The notes below the pieces were generated by a model. The model saw nothing but the letters and a program-made list of their open reading frames with translations. It did not search any database and had not been told where the DNA came from. This document shows positions 1-11,560 of a stretch of 64,000 nucleotides of DNA, piece after piece. Origin of the DNA: Circinella minor (taxonomy: Eukaryota; Mucoromycota; Mucoromycetes; Mucorales; Lichtheimiaceae); the NCBI GenBank assembly GCA_016758965.1, contig JAEPRB010000057.1, positions 1-64,000 on the forward strand, written 5' to 3'. The position numbers and the translations under genes were made by a program. The stretch's first letter is position 1, and every line of letters begins with the position of its first letter.

Positions 1-64
1 TATTATTGGAACTGGTAAAAACTAATAAAATGAATCTTTCATTATTATTATATATTATGCATAG

Positions 65-135
65 GAGATCGCCACGATTACAGCAAAAAAGGTGCAAGCG
101 ATGGTAGTTGCCAAGAACAATTTGGAAACGCTTAA
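65..135 (+). CDS. Possible last exon of a gene entering from the left (partial)
   Basis: A good acceptor (…TTATGCATAG) is followed by an open stretch ending ...GSCQEQFGNA and a TAA at 133-135. The composition is richer in G+C and more coding-like than the AT-rich DNA on either side. The rest of the gene would lie outside the window, so no family can be named. It could also be chance. Confidence 0.2.
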
Positions 136-2490
136 ACATTCGCCACCACTCACATGGTTAAACACGAGCACTTGTACTTTAATTCAAAAAAGGTCTCGAT
201 GTAAAACTGAAATCAAGTAAAAATGACTCTTATATGTCCAAAACCGAACTTAAAAATAATATTCTCATCTTGTTGTTTTAACACTTTTTTTCCCTTTAAC
301 ATCGTTATTATCATTATTATTATAAATCTAGTAGTATAATGAATGTATTATAGCAATTATAATAAATATTTTTATCATTGGTACAGAACTTTCAATGTAT
401 TATTGACAAGAGTAGTATAACAACATGCATATTACTTTTTTTTTCAACACGAACTCATGTACAAATTAAAGTTTTTCCCCTCTTCTGTTAGCCTTTACAT
501 TTTATACTATCATCATTCTGCTTGATTAATGAGATGACTTCCCAAGTTTCGTCTGTCTTGGCGACGCTGATGAAAAATAATCTACCACTTTTTGTTCCCC
601 CCTATCGTGCACGGTGGGGAGTGTAAAATACTCTTAGTCTTAAATAGTATATAGGTATATATATAAGATATAAAAAACATACAACAACAACAAAAAAACA
701 AAAAACAAAAACAAAAACAGAAGAAAACCACCAAAGTGGTCTCATTAAAAGAATCATTTTAAAACAGCAAGTCAGCTATTTCTTTATTATCAATTAGGTA
801 CAGAGAAGAAAAAAATAAATGCAAATATATATAACATTAAAAATACACTGGTAATTCATGCATAGGATTTTAGCAACATATACGTATCAGAACCAGAGAA
901 TTCCAGAGGGCACGGGGATGTTATTATAAACTGTGTTCAAAATCAAAAGATAAAACATTATATACAATATGGTTTATATGTGGATTACACGCATACATTA
1001 TAATTATTGATCCTTCTTATTATTAATAAATAGTGGCGACCTTGAATATACGAAGATTATCAAAAGAATAGGTCAGAGCAAGAAGACATTTAAATAGTTA
1101 CTCTACGTACATAGAAAAACAAGATCTAGTACAATAAAAAATAGTACAAGTTAAAGTTTTAAATATTTTATCATTATAAAACAACGTTTTTCCTTTTGGA
1201 TCATCTTTACATTCATTTTTTTAGGATTCATCAACTCAAAAAGAAATAAAATATTTACTTGTTGCTTTTTGTATTATGTATTATCTACACATATACAATT
1301 GACCATTTTCAATACGTAAACAAATTATACGTATGATAATTTTAAATTCCTCCTTTTTCTGATAAAAGTTATAAACCTCTTATCTCGATGTTTATATATA
1401 AAAGTGTAATAACTGACATGTAGCAAGTAAGGAATATATATAATCCAGCATTTGATACTTGATTTTATAGTTTAAAATATTTAAAATAACACGTAGCAAT
1501 AATTGTGCATATTCGCCCATACTTTTAATAAGCCGATGTCATGACAACAGATATATGTAAAAAGCCCTCTCATAGGACCATATTCTCAAATCTATATGAT
1601 ATTAACGAACTCCACTCGTTACTACGTACTAAGAAGATAATTTTCTACATATATAAATAATAGTATGACTATTAAATGCTTTGACATCAAACTATAAACT
1701 AATAAAATTATGCAAGGAAACTATGGCATGTGACAATTCAGATAATTTAATTTAGGCACACCATGAAAAGACATGGTGCCCGAGCCCGTTTTTTTTTTCA
1801 GCACCATTGCACTTTAACAAAAGAAAACAAAAGTAGTTTCATAAAGAAATGGTAACTCGAACTTACGATCAATATCCAATTATGTATTGTATAAATAATT
1901 GTTTTTGTATAAATATATAAATAAGGTGTTATATACCAATAGGGTATTTTTGTTCTATAAACCTGTTTATGCTAAATCAAAAAAATTCTGTCTGTGATCA
2001 AGTGTCGGTCATTCTAATTTTTTATCACGAGGGGAACTGTGAAATTGGTGTCACGCTGCCAAGCTGAAAAATAAAAATGGGTGTCAACAGCACATTACGT
2101 GTGTAAGTATTCTATTGATAAGACAATGAATTAGTTATTAGAGGTATAATATTTATAGGTGATGTTGGGTAGTAAATGCTAACGTTTCGAGATTTATTTA
2201 TTCTTAAAAAAAAGATATATTTATAAAAACAAGTATCTAACATGTATACACGAGTAATATATGGGTAAAGTACATGTAAACTTTAATATCCTTTTACAGC
2301 AAGCTTTAATGTACTACCATTGCCAATTATAAGAGTTGACAACTCATACTTATGATGCTGACTCATTTTTCCAACTCTTTAATCCCAATATATACTCCCC
2401 ATATACAAAATATAATCATTAAAAAAAGTTAAAGGGAATAGGTTGTTTTTATTATTATTATAATAAGAAACTATATTTAATTATAGTTGT
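136..2490. other. Intergenic AT-rich DNA, nothing recognised
   Basis: Both strands are dense in stops and A/T homopolymers. No conserved protein fragment, RNA gene or clear repeat was seen. Confidence 0.5.
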
Positions 2491-3055
2491 TTATTGCTTG
2501 CTCTTAAGTTCTTCAACGAAAGCAATGTATTCCTTTTCGGCATCAGCTTGGCTCTTACCTAAAGAATTCCCCATATTTATATCAGTTTTCCCTCCTTTTT
2601 TTCCCATATAAATCACACTCTTAACACCCTCTACACTCTTTCCCTCAAAAGAGCAAAAATTAAACTCACCCTTAAGGTCTTCCCAGGCTTGCCACTTGTA
2701 CTTGCCCTTCATATCAAACATACCAGGCTTGGCTATTATGAAACATTATGCAAAAAAGTAAAAAATAAAATAAATATCTTATTTATCGCTCATTTTTTTT
2801 TTTTAATTTTACACCACAAAAAAAAAACTTACAGGTAGTATTGTCACCAACGGTTGCTTGCTTGAACAAACCATAAAGCTTCAAGAGAGCATCGTCAGAA
2901 GGCTTGGAAGTAAGGTTCTTGACTTCTTCAGCGGCAGTAGTGAATTCCTATTTATATTTACCCCAACATGAATAAGTGAACCATCCCATTCCATTATTAA
3001 ACTTTCATTCCCAATTTTAATTGATTCAATGTAAATAACTTACAGCGGAAGGCAT
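2491..3055 (-). CDS. Acyl-CoA-binding protein (ACBP), four exons
   Basis: Small cytosolic protein that binds long-chain acyl-CoA and passes it to lipid-synthesis enzymes. Exons on the minus strand: 3055-3044, 2947-2833, 2732-2670 and 2558-2491. They splice in frame to 85 aa, the usual length of single-domain ACBPs (about 86). It starts [16 protein letters not shown] and carries the family core [12 protein letters not shown], the [11 protein letters not shown] stretch, [12 protein letters not shown] (ligand-site Lys and Tyr neighbourhood) and a closing [16 protein letters not shown]. Every intron has GT-AG ends. The third intron (2559-2669) is 111 nt, a multiple of three, and has no stop in frame, so naive ORF calling reads it as a 37-residue insertion inside the [12 protein letters not shown] motif. 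The family sequence shows it must be spliced out. Gene order to the epoxide hydrolase is divergent. Confidence 0.93.
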
Positions 3056-3801
3056 TTTTTATTTTGTAGATGAAAAATAAAACAAAAAAGAGTTTAAGAA
3101 AAGGGAAATAAAAAAATTCAAAGTTTTTAACTGATTGAGCTGACTTGTAAAAAAAAAAAAAGTTGGCTGACTGGTTGTTAATAGGGTTCCGCGTTTTGGG
3201 TGTATTGGCATTCCTTTTTGACTTAACAAGTTTTATGCAAAAAGTGAATGAAAAAAAAAAAAACAGATATATATTTTTTTTTGCTATGTTTTTGATGTTG
3301 ATATATTTTTATTCGAATTTAACACCCTTTTCTTTAACCAACTAACTAAAAATCCCCCAAAGAAAAAATTGGGATTGTTTTTCTTTAACAAAGGTAAATT
3401 AAGGTTAGCATTTGGCAACAACCTCTCTTTTCTTTTACATGTGAAAATAATTTATATTCTCCGTTATAAATATAACAAGCTTTTATTTTCATATAATTGT
3501 CCAACAAATAAAAAGGAAAAGAAACGTAGCCTTGTTTTTTGTTTTGTTTGTAGAAACTCATAACAAATATGCATTTATGCAATTCATATCATTTTTGTTT
3601 TTCATAATAAAAAAATGACTTATACTTTAATATGATAAAATACACCTTAAAATGGATAAATTCAGACTACGTAATATAAAATGTTTCACGTGGTCTACTT
3701 TATAATCCCCCACACATAACTAATATATTTGACAAGTTTCTTTTTCTTGTTCCTTTTTCCTGTTCCCTTTTTTTCCCTATTTTATTCTTCATATATAAAG
3801 C

Positions 3802-5378
3802 ATGAATGATATTGAACCATTTACTGTACCATCCTTTACACCTGAACAACTTGCATTACTAAAAGATAAATTAAGTAAGCCTATATTCCCAAATGAACTT
3901 GAAGAAGATTATGGATGGGATTATGGTGCACCTACTTGGGCAGTCAAACCTATGGCGACTGAATGGTTAGAAAATTATGATTGGGAAAAACCAAGAGCTG
4001 AAATGAATCGTTGGCATCATTATCATACAACTATTGATGGTTTAAAAGTTCATTTTGTACATGAACCTTCCTCCAATCCTAATGCTATTCCTATCATGCT
4101 TCTTCATGGTTGGCCTTCTACTTTTTATGAATTTCATAAAGTAATCGAACCACTTCGTGATGGTGTTAATGGTGGTCAGGTATATATAAATAGAGTGAGG
4201 AAGAGAAAGAGAGAAAGAAAGAAAAAGAGATATCTGACTTTATTTTAGGCATTTCATGTCGTTGTTCCAAGTTTACCAGGATTTGGATTTTCAGAAGCAC
4301 CTAAAACAAAAGGACATGGTGTAGTTAAAAATGCGGAGATTTTAAATTCATTAATGGTCAAGTTGGGATACTCACAATACCGTAAGTAATTTTCTGGATT
4401 GACAATGCATAAATAATAAAAAGAAACTAACTGTGCTATTTTTAATAGTTTTACAAGGTGGAGATTGGGGTGCTATCATTGGCAAATATATTGCTACCCA
4501 TTATAATACCAATTGTAAAGCATTTCATACCGGTTTACCTTTTTGTCTTCCACCTCTGCCAACTCCTCGTAATTTATTATTTTATCCATTCAAAATTGCC
4601 AAATTTGGTGCAAGTTTATTATTTGGATTTGATCGTATTTATGGAAAAGGAAAGTTGATTCTGAATGGTGCTACTTTTGCTAATGCAGAAATGTATGATG
4701 GATGTGGGTATAGAGCTATTCAAGGAACTCGACCTTATACATTGGCGTATGGATTAACCGACAGTCCACTTGGATTAATGGCTTGGATGTTAGAAAAGTT
4801 TCATGAATGGACCTATCATCCACCTGCTCAACGTGATCTTCAAGCTTTACCAGAGACAATTAGTTCAGAAGCTTTTTTAACTCAAGTAACACTTTATTGG
4901 CTTACCAATACAATGTCTTCATCCATCCGTATTTATTATGAATGTTTAAAACAAAAAGAAATGTATAAAGTTGTATTCCCACGGGTTAAAATTCCTGTGG
5001 CTGTAACAGCTTTTGCGCATGATATTTCTCGAGTAAGTGTCTATTATTATTTGAAAAAGAGATATACATATATGTGTGTTCATCTATATTGAATATATTT
5101 TTTTTAATAGTTGCCTCAAGATTGGCTAGAAACATCCACAGATCTTTATCAATACTCAGAATTTGAATCAGTAAGCTTTTTTATATTCTTCTTTGTTCTT
5201 GGATTGTTGTCATTCTTTAAAAAAAAGTCGATTCGACTACACGAGGGATAGTCTTTAGTTAACGATTGGATAATTATAATAGGGTGGCCATTTCCCAGCA
5301 AGTGAAAATCCAGAAGAATTTGCTGAAGATGTACAACGCTTCGGAAAGATCTTACAAACCAAAAAGATTATCCAGTAA
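3802..5378 (+). CDS. Epoxide hydrolase, alpha/beta-hydrolase fold with N-terminal EHN domain, five exons
   Basis: Opens epoxides to diols through a covalent ester on an aspartate. Exons: 3802-4179, 4249-4381, 4449-5032, 5111-5170 and 5283-5378. All introns are GT-AG and phases match, giving 416 aa, normal for EHN-type microsomal-like epoxide hydrolases (about 390-450). Residues 1-100 form the EHN cap (FTPEQLALLKDKL, WHHYHTTIDGLKVHFVHE). HGWP at 102-105 is the oxyanion-hole motif. PSLPGFGFSEAP follows. GGDWGAIIG carries the nucleophile Asp176. Tyr residues for epoxide protonation are plausible in the cap region (e.g. YGLTDSPLG context). GGHFPASENPEEFA at the C-terminus gives the catalytic His388. 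No signal peptide or N-terminal membrane anchor is seen, so a cytosolic enzyme is inferred. Substrate unknown. The start is the first ATG after a T/C-rich leader. Confidence 0.92.
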
Positions 5379-6331
5379 TCTTAAAAAAATGGTTCTTCTT
5401 TATAATTATCATGCAATAATTTGAATGAACCGGGGTGCACTTTTTTCCATTCCCCGGATCTAAGGGGATGTGTACAAGTACTTTTAATAACTTTTTTAAT
5501 TATTAATTATCTATTATCACTTTATGTTCTTTAACAAGTTAGAATTTGTTGTGTTCGAGCTATGAATGTTATTATTTTTTACAGTATAAAAATTAAATAG
5601 AATTGTATCATGTTGCACCCATTTTATTGAGATCAAATAAAATACGTTGCATAATAATGAGGCATTTATAACAAAAACAGCACTTTTATATATATATTGT
5701 AATTACTTGAATAGCTTTTTTTTTTGCTTCTGCCTATCGGATTATTACTTGGAGGTTTTTTTTCCCCTTGTGAAACACTTTATATTCAATAATCTACTTA
5801 ATAATAATTACAACTTAAATATTTATATATACATATATTATAATACATGCCAATTAAGAACATGTTGACCCAGTTCCGGGGAATACTATATAGACCCCAT
5901 CCAAAAGGGTCCTTGCATTTCTTTTCGGAATACATTATTTTGAGTAACCAGAAAAAAAAACCTCTTTTAGGCAATTTTTATTTAAATGATAAAAAAAAAT
6001 GTTGCATTTTAGCCTAAAAATTATCCACGTGCACAAAGGTGGTGATCGCTGAAAAATATAAATAAATAAAAACCTGATGGACACGTTTGACAAGATCTTT
6101 GAAAAGGATAATAGGCAATAACATGTTGAAGATGATATAATCTTTTAATAATAGACTCTCAGATAATTATTTTACGTATATTATACACAGATGAACAAAA
6201 AAAACAGATATATATATATATATATATACGCGTTCTATAATATTATACAAATCCATCTTCTCTCACCTCTTTTTTTTTTATAATACATATCCTCTGGCCC
6301 CTTTGCCTTTTGCAAAAAGAAAAAATTTATT
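5379..6331. other. Intergenic region with TA-rich promoter of the downstream phosphatase
   Basis: AT-rich. A (TA)n run at about 6210-6228 and a T/C-rich stretch at 6250-6280 precede the ATG at 6332 and may be promoter elements. No gene seen. Confidence 0.35.
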
Positions 6332-7618
6332 ATGCAACTCACCTTTCCAACTTTGGCTCTTGCTGCACTCGTTTGTTGGCAATCACTTATTTTACCAACC
6401 CATGGACAATATCACCATGACATTAATTGGGTTAAACGTCACTTGGGATCAAAATCTCCATATCCTGTACCTGAAAACCCAGCCACTCTTAAAGGCTATA
6501 CATTAGAACAACTCCAACTTGTTGTGCGTCATGGTTCGCGGTATCCATCTGATGGCGATACAGAAGATATTGCCAATATACTTGAAAAGCTTCAAGAAAG
6601 CAAGAACAAGACGGCTTTGGCATGGCTTGAAGATTATGAAAATGACTTCACCCAAGAACGTTCTGGTGCATTGAACACGCAAGGACAATTAGAACAATAC
6701 CTTCATGGTCGTCGTGTCAGCGAACAATACCCTGATCTCATTGATTCGATTTTCAATCTTGATATTCCATTAGGTATTAAGAGTGCTTCATCTGAATCCG
6801 AACGTACCTCTCAATCAGCCACGGCATTCCATATGGGTTTATTTGAAGGTCAAGGTGACTTGGGCAAGGCAAAACAAGTTGCTATCCCATTATTCATGTA
6901 TCCTAGGGAAGGTGATAAACTTATTGCTATTGATGATAATTGTCCTGCATGGGACGTTGCCACTGAAAATAGTGGTGCTGAATCTGACTTGTATCAAGAA
7001 AAATCACACAAGGCAACTGCTCAACGATTAACGACTGATCTTGGTATTGATATCACTGTCTCAGATGTCGAATATATTTATGCTGGCTGTTGTTTTGATA
7101 TTTCACATCAAGAACGTGAAGATACTTTTTGCTCCTTGCTTTCTGAACAAGACATTCTCGAATCGGAATACCGGGAAGATTTAAGCTATTACTACAAGTA
7201 TTCTTATGGTACATCTTTGAATGAACAAGTCGCCTGTGCATTGGCACAAGATATTGTCAAGCATATCGAAGAAAAAGATGCTCAGCTGGTGCTTAAAGTG
7301 GGACATACACAAACCATTCTCTTTTTACAGACATTTTTGGGTGTTCATCATGAAGATCCTGTTCTCTATGCCAATTCGACTCAATCAGTGATTGATAACC
7401 GTGTATTCCGAACTTCTAATATTGGTACCATGGCAAGCAATGTTGCTTTCGAATTACTTAGCAATAAAAAAGGTGAACAATTTGTACGTGTGCTTGTTTC
7501 AGAAATCCCTGTGGCTTTGCCCGGATGTGATGGTAAAGAAGTCTGTCCCTTGGAGACATTTAAGGAAGCTTTGGCATCTAAATTGAAGTGTAACTTTGAT
7601 GAAATTTGTGCAAAGTAA
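6332..7618 (+). CDS. Secreted multiple inositol-polyphosphate phosphatase-like histidine phosphatase, intronless
   Basis: Histidine-phosphatase (clan 2) protein of the MINPP/phytase type, expected to remove phosphates from inositol polyphosphates. 428 aa in one exon. Residues 1-25 (MQLTFPTLALAALVCW...) form a hydrophobic signal peptide. RHGSRYP at 66-72 is the phospho-histidine motif. The usual second motif of MINPPs is HAE, but here it reads GHTQT, with His325 kept and the acidic residue replaced by Gln. The C-terminal VRVLVSEIPVALPGC, CPLETF and paired cysteines match the family. It shares gene structure with the paralogue at 28173-29565. The Gln at the proton-donor position makes catalytic efficiency uncertain. 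Upstream (TA)n is a possible promoter element. Confidence 0.88.
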   Translation: MQLTFPTLALAALVCWQSLILPTHGQYHHDINWVKRHLGSKSPYPVPENPATLKGYTLEQLQLVVRHGSRYPSDGDTEDIANILEKLQESKNKTALAWLEDYENDFTQERSGALNTQGQLEQYLHGRRVSEQYPDLIDSIFNLDIPLGIKSASSESERTSQSATAFHMGLFEGQGDLGKAKQVAIPLFMYPREGDKLIAIDDNCPAWDVATENSGAESDLYQEKSHKATAQRLTTDLGIDITVSDVEYIYAGCCFDISHQEREDTFCSLLSEQDILESEYREDLSYYYKYSYGTSLNEQVACALAQDIVKHIEEKDAQLVLKVGHTQTILFLQTFLGVHHEDPVLYANSTQSVIDNRVFRTSNIGTMASNVAFELLSNKKGEQFVRVLVSEIPVALPGCDGKEVCPLETFKEALASKLKCNFDEICAK

Positions 7619-7984
7619 TTTTATTATCTTATTTATACTATGAGTAATTTATCCACCTAATTTATCTATTTTATTTTGTATTATCATTATCATTATTATT
7701 TTTATTGTTACAAGAGTATTGTTATTATTGTTATTGTGATATTATTGTGATATTATTATTAGTTTGAATACATAGGTTCCATTATATATAAAACGTTTCT
7801 TTTCCTTATATATGATGTACCATTTCTTCCCCTATTTGCTTTCCCGTTCTTATAAAAGAGATTCACTTACTGACGCGCAAAATAGTATAATTTTATTAAA
7901 GTTTTAATAATCAAATATATATTAAAACGACCATTTGTTAAATGGTCGTGATGGTACATTACACTTTACCTATTTTTCAATGAC
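7619..7984. other. 3' flank with ATT-rich run and a perfect 10-bp hairpin
   Basis: ATT/TTA-rich. Positions 7927-7936 (ACGACCATTT) and 7940-7949 (AAATGGTCGT) form a perfect 10-bp stem with a 3-nt loop. Nothing else recognised. Confidence 0.5.
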
Positions 7985-8030
7985 CTATGGAGAACAATAG
8001 TTCACAGAAAACGGGGGTTTTTTTTGGTGG
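7985..8030 (+). repeat. Left copy of an inverted repeat pair (partner 20402-20450)
   Basis: Starts CTATGGAGAACAATAGTTCA and continues through CAGAAAA, a G-run and a T-run to GGTG. The reverse complement of 20402-20450 matches it without mismatch over 27 bp next to the outer end, with only homopolymer differences inward. Weak likeness continues outside both copies (CATTGAAAAATAG/CGTAAA), so the pair may be two dispersed repeats rather than element ends. No target duplication was found. Confidence 0.6.
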
Positions 8031-9946
8031 TGGGTAGCCAATAGGATTGGCAATAAGAATAATGGATAAAATCACAAAGACCTTCCCCTTATTTTAAAGT
8101 CAGTGTATGGATAAAAGACATTTCTATTGTTCATCTTTTTTCTTTATTGTTCCATCCTTCTTTTTTTTTACGTTAATAAAAAATAACACCGTGAAAAAGC
8201 AAAAACCCCTCCCATTTTATTTACAAGACCCTTTTCCTTCTTATATATAACTCTCTTACCCTCTCCGTGACCTCAAACTTGGAGGTGGTAGGTGGCTTGA
8301 TCAAGTTAAAATGGGGTGCGTTGTTTTTAAGCTTTTTTTTTTCTTTTTTTTTTACAATAAACCGATGTTGGTGTCTAGTCATCATGGACGTGGTCCTGGG
8401 TGAAAATCAATCCAAGAATCAATAGAAAAAAACCGGACATCGATACATTAGTGCATAGATTTCAATAAACTTGAAAAAATTGTATCCTGAAATTGAAACT
8501 GTGTCGCGTTCATTCGGAAAGAATTCAAAAAGTATGAAAATATAGTTGAAAAAAAATATATTCGGGCTTTTCGGTTCAATAACAACAATCAATTCCAATT
8601 GTTTGTTTGTTTGTGTGTAATATCAACCCCTTCTGTTTCTAATAGATTGCCGACAATAATTCTTTTTAGAAAAAGGAAGTTCAATATCTTTACGTATAAA
8701 CTGTACACAACAAATAAAATGTATGAAAACAAGCGCAGATCCTAGAACACTGGTAAGATAGAATAAAAATAATGTGAGTAAAGAAAGACAACTATAATAA
8801 TTGATATATTTTGCTACTATAGGCTTACTTTGGAATTAATGGAAGATTATCAACACTGGATGAGAAAATCCGACAACAAATCATTATACACCGAACAGTA
8901 CATTATGGTCCCGTATTTTTCAATTATTAATCAAATCACATAAGCTTATTCGAGTAAAGTCGTAGGTGTGTTCCATTATTATATTATTATTAAAAAAAAT
9001 TGGTTGTCCTTGTATGTTAGTCTTGTCTTAAAATCTCATTGAGTTTCTTAGCTTAATCGAGCCATTTATAGTGGCACCCATTGGTACTACAAGTAAACAG
9101 AGTCAATACCCTAATGTTAGCAACACTTTTGGGTTCAAGATTGACGTCAGATCTCTATAATTTTAATATGACGGAGAAGATCAAGTACGGCCATGGCCAC
9201 TATCTGGGTTGCCTAAGGTATAGGCGTTAATGTTCTTCAACAAAAGTAGAAAGATTCAACAAACGTTTATGCGTTCATATTGAAAAGTGTCCCAGTCTAT
9301 TGAATGTACTTTTTCGTTGCGGCAAACGGATCATGATGAGGTTTTATCATTCTCGCTCCTGCTCCTAAAGCAGTTGGTTCTAATGCTATTAAGAACATCA
9401 GTTGAGAGGAATTCACAAAAGACAGAAAAGAAGTAAGTAGAGTAGCTCTGTGTTTTCTAATATAATCACGTACTCACGACGTCCAACATTTTGATATTAA
9501 TTATAAACCACATCTATCTTATAGAACGCATGCGTTCAACGTATTACTTTGAAACGAAAAGTGTTATAGATTAGCCTTGTCTATAGTAAGTTTTTTTTTT
9601 CAGCCCATCAGTCCTTTTATACTGCTGAACCGCGTTTGGCTTTTTTATGTTGCTTACGTTTACAATAAGTTCTATGTAATAGAGTGTTTGCTAGTTCCGT
9701 TGATCCCTCCCACCCTAGAAACTACTAAAGACATAGACATTGGTGGCTATCCTTCATCCTCATCAAATAACGTCGCTCGAAAATTCCATCAATTCAAATT
9801 AGCTGTACTCGACGCCGACGTCTGGAATAGCTGCTATTCTATTACCAGGTATTTCTATTTTTTTATTATTATATTATTACATCACAAAAATTATAGTTGG
9901 AAAGTTTAATTTTACTGACAATAAAACCAATGCTCTATTAAAATAG
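8031..9946. other. Non-genic DNA with possible decayed coding scraps
   Basis: Mostly AT-rich. At about 9063-9220 two short open runs (…VAPIGTTSKQSQYPNV…, …SNTFGFKIDVRSL) look protein-like but are broken by stops. No family could be assigned. An ORF at 9577-9909 starts in repeats and resembles nothing known. Confidence 0.3.
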
Positions 9947-11172
9947 GAGGCAGAACTGCACATAGCCGATTCAAAATTCCGCTTAATGCTGATGATTCAA
10001 CAACATGTACACTACCACTGACTGGACCACATGCCCACATTATTCAAGAAGCAAAGCTTATTATTTGGGATGAAGCAGTTATGTGTGGCAAATATAATTT
10101 TCAAACAGTTGATCGTGCATTACGAGATATCATGGGTGCTGTAGATGAAAGACTGCAAGATGTCCCATTTGGCTCCAAAGTAGTTGTCTTTGGTGGTGAC
10201 TTCCGACAAATTCTTCCAGTTGTCAGAAAGGGAACTAGATCAGAAGTCGTTAGACAATCTATTAGACAGGCTACATTTTGGGACCAAATTCAAGTTTTGC
10301 ATCTAACACAAAACATGCGTATTCCTAACTTGGGCCCTGAAGCTACAGCATTTGCTCAAAAGCTACTGTCAATTGGAAATGGTGACCATCAATATAACGA
10401 AACAGTAGAAATTCCAGAAGAATGGCTTATGGACTCTACTGATGTTACTGCATTAATTGATATGGTGTATCCATCAATTCGCTCTCCTGAATCCCATCTA
10501 ACTCATTATGACGGTCGTGCAATTTTGGCACCAAAAAATATTAATGTTGACGATATCAATAATTTGGCATATAGTATATTTCCAGGTGAAGGCCGCTCAT
10601 ATATCTCTAATGATAAAATTATTGATAGTGATGATCCTGAAGGTGCATCTGCTACCTACCCCGTTGAATTTTTACATAGTATTGCTACAAGTGGAGTACC
10701 AAGAGATGAGTTACAACTCAAGGTTGGGATGCCTATTATACTTTTGCGAAATCTCGACCCTGATAGAGGATTATGTAATGGTACTAAATTATTTGTTACC
10801 GCCCTATATGACCATATTATTGGAGTAAGGAGAATTGATCAAGGATATGATGGTGACGAATATTTTTTACCAAGAATCAACATGTATACTACAGAAGGCG
10901 AATATCCTTTTATTTTGTGCCGTCGTCAGTTTCCTGTACGAGCTGCCTTTGCAATGACTATTAATAAAGCACAAGGACAGACATTATCAACTGTTGGTAT
11001 ATATTTGGATGAACCTGTTTTTGCCCATAGTCAACTGTATGTTGCTCTTTCCAGAGCTACCGATTCCGCAAACATTAAAGTTGCATTAAATCTTTCCAAC
11101 CAAAGAGACAATACTATCCCAAAAACTAATAATGCAGTCTATCGTGAAGCTCTCCTACCATCCGTGACATAA
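9947..11172 (+). pseudogene. Helitron-type PIF1-like helicase, 5'-truncated
   Basis: C-terminal two-thirds of the PIF1-family helicase domain found in Helitron Rep/Hel proteins, which drive rolling-circle transposition. The open frame runs from an acceptor-like AAAATAG at 9941-9946 to a TAA at 11170. Motifs in order: GGRTAHSRFKIPL, the Walker B stretch LIIWDEAVMCGKYNF, GGDFRQILPVVRKGTR, LTQNMRI, the Helitron signature LKVGMPIILLRNLDP followed by GLCNGTKLFV, FPVRAAFAMTINKAQGQTLS and QLYVALSRATDS. Walker A (GxxGxGKT), the Rep domain and the rest of the N-terminus are absent upstream, so this cannot be active alone. The C-terminus looks complete. A decayed N-terminal piece of a Helitron protein lies downstream at 18.8-20.1 kb in the same orientation, so the two are not one continuous gene. 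Confidence 0.85.
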
Positions 11173-11212
11173 ATATCTCTATTTATGATATATTGTATTA
11201 CTGTTATATAAA

Positions 11213-11415
11213 TATCTTTACTTCCATTACTATTATAATTATTATTACCAATATCAATATCATTACGTATTATTATTATTATCATTTTTATTTTTATTAT
11301 TATTCTTACTTTTTGCTATTTTCAGTATTATATTATTATCATTATTAATATTATTACCAATCTAATAAAATTATATTACTATGTATCAATTTTATAATCA
11401 TCATTATTACTATTA
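11213..11415. repeat. ATT/TTA-rich simple-sequence region
   Basis: Imperfect runs of ATT and CATTATTATT over about 200 bp after the helicase stop. Confidence 0.6.
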
Positions 11416-11560
11416 TGGGGTATGTACCCTAGTTACAATATTTTGTAAAAATTAAGAGTTACAAATTTTTTAGAAGTTACAAAAATTCCTGATGATTACA
11501 AATTTATTATAATTATTTATATAATTGAATTTTATATTTATAAAAAAAATAAATTATACA

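Noticed and set aside
11415..11430. GGGTATGTACCC hairpin with CTAG as a possible Helitron 3' end
   Set aside because: The hairpin touches the CTAG directly, whereas Helitron ends normally have a gap of about ten bases; too weak.
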